This document shows, in pieces, positions 1 to 6,737 of a stretch of DNA of 64,000 nt (positions are counted from its first letter, which is position 1; each line of letters starts with the position of its first letter). The notes beneath the pieces were generated by a model. It was not told where the DNA came from and made no database searches. It saw only the letters and a program-made list of their open reading frames with translations. Origin of the DNA: Pirellulales bacterium (GTDB taxonomy: Bacteria > Planctomycetota > Planctomycetia > Pirellulales > DATAWG01); the NCBI GenBank assembly GCA_035939775.1, contig DASZFO010000245.1:1-64000 (forward strand), written 5' to 3'. The translations under genes were made by a program, and so were the position numbers.

Positions 1-2
1 GT

Positions 3-98
3 GAAGGTAAAGGTGAGGGTAAAGGAGAGGGTAAAGGAGAGGGTAAAGGAGAGGGTAAAGGAGAGGGTAAAGGAGAGGGTAAAGGAGAGGGTAAAGGT
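3..98 (+). repeat. 12-bp tandem repeat (8 units) coding for EGKG
   Basis: Unit gagggtaaagga is repeated eight times with only third-position changes in the first and last units. It encodes (Glu-Gly-Lys-Gly)8 in the coding frame and stays open in another frame because the unit length is a multiple of three. Copy number probably varies by slippage. Confidence 0.95.
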
Positions 99-1016
99 CA
101 AGGCAAGGGTCAGGGACAAGGTCAGGGGCAAGAAGGTCAGCCGCAAGGAGACAGCCAAGATCAAGACAACCAGCCCAACCAAGGCCAATCCGACGATCAG
201 AGCCCCGCCCGCAAGCGGATCGAAGCCGCTGAGAACAAGATGCGGCAGGCGCAGAAGCGATTGGAGGAGGCGAATCGCAAAGGCGCTGCCGACGAGCAAC
301 AGAAGGCCCTCGACGATCTCAAGGCCGCCAAACTGGAACTCGAAAAAATCCTCCGTCAGATGCGCGAAGAGCAGATCGAGCGCGTGTTGGCGATGCTCGA
401 GGGCCGGTTTCGCAAGATGCTCGTCGAGCAAATCGAAGTCTACGAAGGGACGGTGCGGCTCGACAAAGTCCCCGACGCCGATCGGAGCCACGACGACGAG
501 ATCGAAGCTTCGCGCTTGAGCCGCAAGGAATCGGGCATCGTCCTTGAGGCCGATAAGGCGCTAAACCTATTGCACGAGGAAGGCTCCGCCGTGGCCTTCC
601 CTGAGTCGGTCGAGCAAATGCGCGACGACATGCAACAGGTGGCCGCCCGGCTCGCTCGCGCCAAAGTGGAGCAAGTCACGCAGGTGGTCGAGGAGGACAT
701 CATCAAGCAGCTCGAGGAGACGATCGCCGCCTTGCAGAAGGCCCAGAAGGACCAGAAATCGGGCAAGCCGCGGCCGGGCCAGGCCCAAGGGCAACCTCAA
801 GAGCCGCCGCTGGTGGATAAGATCGCGGAGTTGAAGATGATCCGCGCTTTGCAGATGCGCGTCAACAGCCGCACCAAGCGCTATTCCAAATTGCTCGAAG
901 GGGACGTCGAGGAGACCGACCGCCCCGACCTGGTCGAGGCCCTCAAGCGGCTCGCGGAGCGCGAGGAGCGAATTCACCAAGTGACCCACGACATCGTTGT
1001 CGGGAAGAACCGATGA
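3..1016 (+). CDS. Coiled-coil protein with EGKG tandem tract (5' end outside window)
   Basis: The open frame runs in from before the window and ends at TGA 1014-1016; 337 residues are visible. It opens with eight Glu-Gly-Lys-Gly units, then a Gln/Gly/Asp-rich linker, then about 250 residues of charged heptad-like helix (KMRQAQKRLEEANRK, KAAKLELEKILRQMREEQIERVL) broken by a Pro/Gln-rich linker near 770-815. No catalytic motif is visible. The highly charged helices suggest a structural or scaffold protein. It lies 55 nt before the next gene in the same direction, so it is probably in the same operon. The competing frame-1 reading (VKERVKER repeats) is an artefact of the 12-nt repeat. The function is not recognised. 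Confidence 0.75.
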   Translation, partial: EGKGEGKGEGKGEGKGEGKGEGKGEGKGEGKGQGKGQGQGQGQEGQPQGDSQDQDNQPNQGQSDDQSPARKRIEAAENKMRQAQKRLEEANRKGAADEQQKALDDLKAAKLELEKILRQMREEQIERVLAMLEGRFRKMLVEQIEVYEGTVRLDKVPDADRSHDDEIEASRLSRKESGIVLEADKALNLLHEEGSAVAFPESVEQMRDDMQQVAARLARAKVEQVTQVVEEDIIKQLEETIAALQKAQKDQKSGKPRPGQAQGQPQEPPLVDKIAELKMIRALQMRVNSRTKRYSKLLEGDVEETDRPDLVEALKRLAEREERIHQVTHDIVVGKNR

Positions 1017-1071
1017 GAGTTAGAATAAACTGTTCGGAGGCCATTCGATTGGCCGGACTAGAGGGGAAGCG

Positions 1072-2175
1072 ATGATTCGAATTCAAACCAGGATGGCAAG
1101 CTGCGCTTGGGTGATCGCCTTGCCGCTGGCGGCGCTACCGGCGCGGGCAACCGCCGTCGTTGCCCAGGAGCCGGCCGACGAGGAATTTGCCAAGCAACCG
1201 ACTTGGTCGGCCCCTACGGCGTCGGCCGTGCGGGCCGACGTGTTCAAGTGGGTCGACGATCGGAAACCTGGCGAGGCCATTCGCAAGGAGGTGGAATCCC
1301 TTTGGCCGAGCGACTCAGGGGCATCCGCTCAGCCTGCCGCCGGCTATCTCTTGGAGCGAGTGGTCAAGTCGATTGCCTTGGCGGACGCGCAGACCGGCGA
1401 TTTGGTTTCGCTCTGCGCCAAGCCGAAAACGCTCGGCCCGCTGCCGAGCTTTTCTTGGCTAAGCGACGAAAAGACGCCGGCCTTCGAGCGCAATAATCTG
1501 CGGCTGTGGTATGGCCGCTGGCTTTCGCAAGAGCATCTCTACGACTACGCGCTCGAGCAATTGAGCGGATTGGAGCCGGCCGACGTTGTCGATCCGGCCA
1601 CGCTGTTGTTCTATCAGGCGGTGGCCAATCACTGGCTGTTGCACCAAGATCCTGGCCTAAAGGCGATCGCGCGGCTGTTGGAGCGGAAGAAGGAGCTTCC
1701 TCGCCGCTACGCCCAGCTCGCCGATATGATGCAGACCGATCTGGCCGCCGTCAAAGAGGATTCGCTGGACCACATCGACCGGCGCATGCGCGACGTCGAC
1801 GGCCGGCTCGACCACGCTCAGGCCGGCAAGAAGGTCCGCGGCGTCGAGGACGGGATCATCGCTTCGCTCGACAAGCTGATCGAAGAGGAAGAGAAGCGTC
1901 AGCAGGAAGCCGCCGCCGCGGCTGGAAGCCGGATGGGCCCCGGTGGCCGGCGGTCCAGTTCCCCTGCTCCCGATAGCGCGAGGCTCTTGGGCAAGGGCCC
2001 GGGCGACGTGGCGAAAAAGCCGATCGGCACGCATTCCAACTGGGGCGATCTCCCGGCCAAGGAACGCCAAGAGGTGCTCCAGGCGATCGGCAAGGAGTAT
2101 CCGTCTCACTACCGCGACGTGATCGAACAGTATTTCAAGCGTTTGGCCTTGGAAGATGAAGAGGCGGGCAGATAG
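1072..2175 (+). CDS. Secreted hypothetical protein, 367 aa
   Basis: ATG 1072 follows a purine-rich ribosome site (gaggggaag). Residues 1-31 form a signal peptide (basic start, then AWVIALPLAALPARA). The mature part is mainly helical and charged, with a segment rich in Asp/Arg/Lys around residues 220-280 (DHIDRRMRDVDGRLDHA, KLIEEEEKRQQEAAAAAG) and a Gly/Pro/Ser-rich linker around residues 285-305. The C-terminus (LPAKERQEVLQAIGKEYPSHYRDVIEQYFKRL) matches a pattern common at the end of planctomycete envelope proteins encoded with long coiled-coil proteins. It sits between the coiled-coil gene and the NPCBM gene, 47 nt before the latter. No enzyme motif is visible. Confidence 0.8.
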   Translation: MIRIQTRMASCAWVIALPLAALPARATAVVAQEPADEEFAKQPTWSAPTASAVRADVFKWVDDRKPGEAIRKEVESLWPSDSGASAQPAAGYLLERVVKSIALADAQTGDLVSLCAKPKTLGPLPSFSWLSDEKTPAFERNNLRLWYGRWLSQEHLYDYALEQLSGLEPADVVDPATLLFYQAVANHWLLHQDPGLKAIARLLERKKELPRRYAQLADMMQTDLAAVKEDSLDHIDRRMRDVDGRLDHAQAGKKVRGVEDGIIASLDKLIEEEEKRQQEAAAAAGSRMGPGGRRSSSPAPDSARLLGKGPGDVAKKPIGTHSNWGDLPAKERQEVLQAIGKEYPSHYRDVIEQYFKRLALEDEEAGR

Positions 2176-2222
2176 GGACTCGGGGCTGGGGATGGGGCAC
2201 GCAGGCGGAGGTCCAGGTTAAG

Positions 2223-3548
2223 ATGGAGCGTATGATTTCGCGCGAACCAGCCATTCGACGATGCGCCGGCGCTTTGGGCCGTCTAATACCCCGCCGTTCA
2301 TTGTTGCCCATTGGCGTTTTCTTGCTGGCCTCTGGCCTCTGGCCTCCGACCTCCGACCTGCTCGCGGCCGAACCGCGTCAATTCCGGGTTACGACGATTG
2401 ACGGCCAGATTCTCACCGGTGCTCTCGACGAACTCGGCGATCGGCAGCTTGTCGTCGAGACGGCCGGCGCGAAGAAGACGTTCAATTCCACCGATGTGCG
2501 GATGGTCGCTCCTGTCGAAGAGAAGGGTGTTCCGAAATTTGCCAACGGACTCACGGGAGAGCGGCGGCCGGCGGTTTGGCTCGAAACGATTGACGGCAGC
2601 CGGATTCCTGGATCGACGTATTCCGTCACCAAGGGGACCGCCGAATTGAAGCTGGCCGACGGCGCGGCGCTCAGCCTCCCGACGAAGTCGATCCGACTCG
2701 TCGAATTCCCCGGGACGGACGGCGCGGCCGCGAGTTGGGTCGGCGACTTGAGGACCGATTTGGCCGCGGACCTGATCGTGGTTCGCAAACGCGACGGAAT
2801 CGATTACGTCGAAGGGGCCGCCGGAGACGTGAACGACGAGACCGTCAACTTCAATGTCGATAGCGACAACGTGCCGGTCAAGCGCGCGAAGGTGGCGGGG
2901 ATCGTGTATTTTCATCCACCGGACAGTGCCGATTTACCGGAGGCGAATTGCGTGTTCGACGATGCGGCCGGCTGGCGCGTGAAGGCCAGGAGTGTGACTT
3001 TAGCCGACGGCCAACTGAAGATCGTGACCACATTCGGCGGCGAGTTGGCGCGGCCCGTCGAATCGCTCAAGCTCCTTGACTTCTCGCCCGGCAAGATGGT
3101 TTACCTCAGCGATCTTCCGCCCGTCTCGCGCGACTGGACGCCGCTGGTCGATTTCGGCAAAGAGGCCGAGTCGCTGGCCAAGTTTTACCGGCCGCAGGTC
3201 GATCGCGGCCTGGACGACGGCGCGCTGCGATTGGCCGGAAAGATTTACCCCAAGGGGCTCGCGATTCCCAGCCGAACCACACTCACCTACAAAATCACCG
3301 GCAAGGGCAAGCGGTTCAAGGCGCTCGCGGGGATCGACGACGGCGTGCGCGCGGCGGGCAGCGTGCGGCTGGCGATCCGCGGCGACGGCAAGCCGCTTTA
3401 CGAAGCAAAAATCTCCGGACGCAGCCCGCCGGTCGATCTAGACCTGGACATCTCGGGAGTGAAGCGATTGAATATTCTCGTGGATTTCGGCGAAGGGCTC
3501 GACGTGGGGAACTACCTCGACCTCTGTGATGCAAGGATTGTGAAATGA
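2223..3548 (+). CDS. Secreted NPCBM/NEW2-type domain protein
   Basis: 441 aa. The hydrophobic stretch SLLPIGVFLLASGLWPP followed by LLAAEP is a signal peptide. Residues about 305-441 (from FGKEAESLAKFYRPQVDR to the end) read as an NPCBM/NEW2 carbohydrate-binding-like beta-sandwich: GLAIPSRTTLTYKI, FKALAGIDDGVRAAGSVRLAI and LNILVDFGEGLDVGNYLDLCDARIV are typical. The N-terminal half has repeated short beta units (TTIDGQILTGAL, ETIDGSRIPGS) that suggest two copies of a small domain. The stop overlaps the next start as ATGA, implying translational coupling to the protease. It may position or anchor the proteins encoded downstream; that is inference. Confidence 0.85.
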   Translation: MERMISREPAIRRCAGALGRLIPRRSLLPIGVFLLASGLWPPTSDLLAAEPRQFRVTTIDGQILTGALDELGDRQLVVETAGAKKTFNSTDVRMVAPVEEKGVPKFANGLTGERRPAVWLETIDGSRIPGSTYSVTKGTAELKLADGAALSLPTKSIRLVEFPGTDGAAASWVGDLRTDLAADLIVVRKRDGIDYVEGAAGDVNDETVNFNVDSDNVPVKRAKVAGIVYFHPPDSADLPEANCVFDDAAGWRVKARSVTLADGQLKIVTTFGGELARPVESLKLLDFSPGKMVYLSDLPPVSRDWTPLVDFGKEAESLAKFYRPQVDRGLDDGALRLAGKIYPKGLAIPSRTTLTYKITGKGKRFKALAGIDDGVRAAGSVRLAIRGDGKPLYEAKISGRSPPVDLDLDISGVKRLNILVDFGEGLDVGNYLDLCDARIVK

Positions 3549-5629
3549 AGCGACGGCACGCTCAAAGTATTAGGCACACTCCGTGTGCCGCAACCATCGA
3601 ACTCCTCTCCTTCTGGGAGAGGTCGGGTGAGGAGAGCGTAGGAGTGGATTCTGCCGTCACCCCAGCCCTCTCCCAACGGGAGAGGGAGCCGATTTGCGGG
3701 AGGCCGCGTTATCTCGCCAGCGCCACCCGCGCTGCGCTGATCCTGCTGGCTTTACCCATCGCCGGTCTCTCGGGCCTCGCCACCGCGCGCGCCGACGTCG
3801 ATGAATCCGTCAAGAAGGCCGAGGCCGAGCGGATTGCCGCCATCGCTAAGGCGGCCCCGGCATTCGTCGCGATTTACGCCAACAATGGCCAAGGAGGCGG
3901 CTCTGGTGTGGTCATTTCGCCGGATGGCTATGCCCTCACCAATTTTCACGTCACGCACGAGGCGGGCATCGGGATGAAATGCGGCATGCCCGACGGAAAG
4001 CTCTACGACGCCGTGGTCGTGGGCGTCGATCCGACCGGCGACCTCTCGCTGATCAAGCTCTTGGAACGCGAAGACTTTCCGGCCGCCGAATTGGGCGACA
4101 GCGATCAAGTTCATGCCGGCGACTGGTGTTTCGCCGCCGGCAATCCGTTCCTGCTGGCGACCGACTTTCACCCATCGATCAGCTACGGGGTTGTTTCAGG
4201 CGTCCATCGCTATCAATATCCGGCCGGCACGCTCTTGGAGTATTCCGATTGCTTGCAGGTCGACGCGGCAATCAATCCGGGCAACTCTGGCGGCCCGCTG
4301 TTCAATGCCCAGGGACAACTCATCGGGATCAACGGCCGAGCGTCGTTCGAGAAGCGCGGCCGCGTGAACGTGGGCGTCGGTTATGCCATTTCCGTCAATC
4401 AAGCAAAGAACTTCATCGGCTGCTTGAAAAGCGGGCGGATCGTCGACCACGCGACGCTTGGGGCGACCGTGAGCACGTCCGACGATGGCCGAGTGTTGGT
4501 CTCCGATATCCTGGAGGATTCCGACGCTTATCGTCGCGGCCTGCGCGAAGATGATGAGATTGTCTCCTTCGCCGGCCGGCCGATCCCTTCGACCAACGCC
4601 TTCAAGAATATCTTGGGCATCTTCCCGCAGGGCTGGAGGATCGCGCTTTCCTATCGCCGCGACGGCAAGACTTACGACATTCTCGTTCGCTTGCCGGGCG
4701 TGCATCATGAGACCGAACTCATCGCGGCCGCCGCCAGCGAGGAGCCGGTCGAGCCGAATCCGAAAGGGAGGCAACGGGGAGCGCCGAAAGACGACAAGGA
4801 GCCGCCGAAGGACGACAAGGAAAAGCCCAAGAACGACGGCGAGAAGCCGAAGGATAACGAAGGCAAGGGCAACGACGACAAGAAAGACGCCGACAAGTCC
4901 CCGCCGGGCGACAAGCCCGAGAATAAAGACCAGCCGGATAAACCAATTCCGCTTCCCGAAGCTTTGCGGCAACTTCTCCAAAAGCCACCGTTGGCGGAGG
5001 CCGTCAAGCAGCGCTACGAAGCCCGCTCCGGATTCGCCAACTATTATTTCAACAAGCTGGCCCGCGAGCGAATCTGGAAGGCCAACGTGGCCCGCGGCGA
5101 TTTTTCATCGCTCGCCGGCGAATGGGCGCTTTCCGGTGATCTGATTGGCGGCGGCACGTTCGAGATCAAGCTGACTGATAAGGACGCCTCGATTGCGCTG
5201 CCGCTGGGCGACACGAAGCTCGAGGTGTGCGACGATCTCGGCGCCGTGCTCAACCCGCCGGGAAGCGGCGGCCTGTTGGCGGCTTTGCACCTCTGGCGGA
5301 AGCTGCAAATCGGCGGGCCGGTCAAATACGGGCAGTTGGTTTATCTCGGCACGATGCCGCTCGTTGGCCACGATCGGCCCGTCGAGGTGATCGTCGGCAC
5401 CGCGGGAGGCGTGGATTGCCATTTCATGTTTGACACCGTTGACGAGTCGCTGGTCGCACTCGAGATGTATCCAGCGTTTGACACCGACCCCTGCGAAGTC
5501 TACTTCAGCGATTATCGCGAATCCGAAGGCCGCTTCTTCCCGCGCCGCCTGGAAGTCCACTATGGCGACAACCTGTTCGCGATCATGACGATCACGAAAG
5601 CCGATCTGAAAAAGGAGTCCGAGAAATGA
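3545..5629 (+). CDS. HtrA/Deg-like trypsin-type serine protease with PDZ (catalytic)
   Basis: 694 aa. The first ~58 residues are encoded by intergenic-type repeats, followed by a signal peptide (AALILLALPIAGLSGLATARA). The trypsin-like domain covers about residues 90-300 with a complete triad: His135 (TNFHV), Asp166 (DPTGDLSLIKL) and Ser248 (NPGNSGGPL). A PDZ domain follows (GRVLVSDILEDSDAYRRGLREDDEIVSF). Next is a Lys/Asp/Glu/Pro-rich disordered linker (about residues 400-475), then a C-terminal domain of about 210 residues that I do not recognise. Expected role: periplasmic quality-control protease. ATG 3545 overlaps the preceding stop; a start nearer the signal peptide cannot be excluded. 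It is first of three consecutive protease-family genes and the only one with intact catalytic residues. Confidence 0.9.
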   Translation: MKRRHAQSIRHTPCAATIELLSFWERSGEESVGVDSAVTPALSQREREPICGRPRYLASATRAALILLALPIAGLSGLATARADVDESVKKAEAERIAAIAKAAPAFVAIYANNGQGGGSGVVISPDGYALTNFHVTHEAGIGMKCGMPDGKLYDAVVVGVDPTGDLSLIKLLEREDFPAAELGDSDQVHAGDWCFAAGNPFLLATDFHPSISYGVVSGVHRYQYPAGTLLEYSDCLQVDAAINPGNSGGPLFNAQGQLIGINGRASFEKRGRVNVGVGYAISVNQAKNFIGCLKSGRIVDHATLGATVSTSDDGRVLVSDILEDSDAYRRGLREDDEIVSFAGRPIPSTNAFKNILGIFPQGWRIALSYRRDGKTYDILVRLPGVHHETELIAAAASEEPVEPNPKGRQRGAPKDDKEPPKDDKEKPKNDGEKPKDNEGKGNDDKKDADKSPPGDKPENKDQPDKPIPLPEALRQLLQKPPLAEAVKQRYEARSGFANYYFNKLARERIWKANVARGDFSSLAGEWALSGDLIGGGTFEIKLTDKDASIALPLGDTKLEVCDDLGAVLNPPGSGGLLAALHLWRKLQIGGPVKYGQLVYLGTMPLVGHDRPVEVIVGTAGGVDCHFMFDTVDESLVALEMYPAFDTDPCEVYFSDYRESEGRFFPRRLEVHYGDNLFAIMTITKADLKKESEK
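3571..3690. repeat. Interspersed palindromic repeats inside the protease 5' end
   Basis: Two families are adjacent. GGCACACTCCGTGTGCC (3573-3589) is also seen upstream of vgrG. CTCTCC..GGGAGAGG palindromes (3602-3690) are also seen inside the RND pump gene. Both are read in frame as part of the N-terminal extension of the protease. Confidence 0.8.
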
Positions 5630-6732
5630 GCCGGCCGGCTTTTCCCCAAATTGCTGCGGACCTAACCTCGGACCGTGCGCCGCCGCTTCGCGCCATTGGC
5701 TCGTTGTTTTTCGTTCGGCATCTGCCGATGGTCGTCTGCACATTGCTCCTGGCAACCGTAACCGCATCCGCCGGCCCTTCGCTGGCGAAGATCAGCGGTC
5801 AGGTCCAGCCGAAGATCGTTAAAATCTTCGGCGCGGGCGGGCTGAACGGCTTGGAGACTTATCAGAGCGGCTTTCTAGTCTCGTCCGACGGTTACATCGT
5901 CACGGTTTGGAGCCATGTCCTCGACGTCGACGAAGTCACCGTGATCCTCGACGACGGTCACAAATACGAAGCTAAACTGATCGGGCCCGATCCGCGGCTG
6001 GAGCTGGCGCTGTTGAAGATCGACGGCCAGGATTTGCCTCACTTCGATCTTTCGCAATCGGTCCCGGCCGCCGAAGGGACGCGGGTCTTGGCCTTCAGCA
6101 ATCTCTTCGGCGTGGCGACCGGCGAGGAAGCGGCCAGCGTGCAGCATGGCGCGATCTCGGCGGTGACGACGCTCGACGCCCGCCGCGGCGCCTACGAAAC
6201 GCCCTATCAGGGCCCGATCTACGTGCTCGACGCGATGACCAACAACCCCGGCGCCGCCGGCGGAGCGCTCACCGATCTGCAAGGCCGGCTGCTCGGCGTG
6301 CTCGGCAAGGAGCTGCGCAACTCGAAGAGCAACATCTGGCTGAACTTTGCCATCCCGACCGCCGAATTCGTCACTTCCGTTGAATCGATCCGCAAGACGG
6401 GCACGTCCGCGGGGACTCCCGATCCATCGAAGCCGAAGTCGCCCGATAATCCGCTCACGCTCGACCGGCTCGGGATCGTGCTGATTCCCGATGTGCTGGA
6501 GCGGACGCCGCCGTTCGTCGACGAGGTGCGGCCGGACTCCGCCGCGGCGAAGGCCGGCGTCCACCCGGACGATCTCGTGCTATTGGTCGAAAATCAGGTG
6601 GTGCAATCCTGCGCTGCCCTGCAAAAGGAATTGGGCCTTCGCGAAGCCGATGCCGACGTTCACTTGACTCTCATGCGCGGCAACGAATTGATCGAAGTGC
6701 AACTCAAAGTACCCGAAGATACGAAGCAATAG
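5626..6732 (+). CDS. HtrA-like pseudoprotease with PDZ
   Basis: 368 aa, overlapping the previous gene by ATGA. A signal peptide (MVVCTLLLATVTASAGP) precedes a trypsin-like fold that aligns with the upstream protease but has lost catalysis. His97 remains (VWSHVLD), the Asp position is Glu126 (DPRLELALLKI), and the nucleophile Ser is Ala211 (NPGAAGGAL). A C-terminal PDZ domain follows (PFVDEVRPDSAAAKAGVHPDDLVLLVENQVV). Family knowledge says such dead HtrA paralogues can act as regulators, inhibitors or substrate-presenting partners. Its translational coupling to an active paralogue makes a complex plausible, which is inference. Confidence 0.88.
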   Translation: MSRPAFPQIAADLTSDRAPPLRAIGSLFFVRHLPMVVCTLLLATVTASAGPSLAKISGQVQPKIVKIFGAGGLNGLETYQSGFLVSSDGYIVTVWSHVLDVDEVTVILDDGHKYEAKLIGPDPRLELALLKIDGQDLPHFDLSQSVPAAEGTRVLAFSNLFGVATGEEAASVQHGAISAVTTLDARRGAYETPYQGPIYVLDAMTNNPGAAGGALTDLQGRLLGVLGKELRNSKSNIWLNFAIPTAEFVTSVESIRKTGTSAGTPDPSKPKSPDNPLTLDRLGIVLIPDVLERTPPFVDEVRPDSAAAKAGVHPDDLVLLVENQVVQSCAALQKELGLREADADVHLTLMRGNELIEVQLKVPEDTKQ

Positions 6733-6737
6733 CCGCC

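Noticed and set aside
1-519. VKERVKER-repeat frame at the window start
   Set aside because: It is the 12-nt repeat read in the wrong frame; the rest becomes Arg/Ser-rich. The EGKG frame continues into a coherent coiled coil.
3571-3690. Possible CRISPR-like short repeats
   Set aside because: The copies are palindromic, unevenly spaced and dispersed over the window. There are no spacers of constant length and no cas genes.
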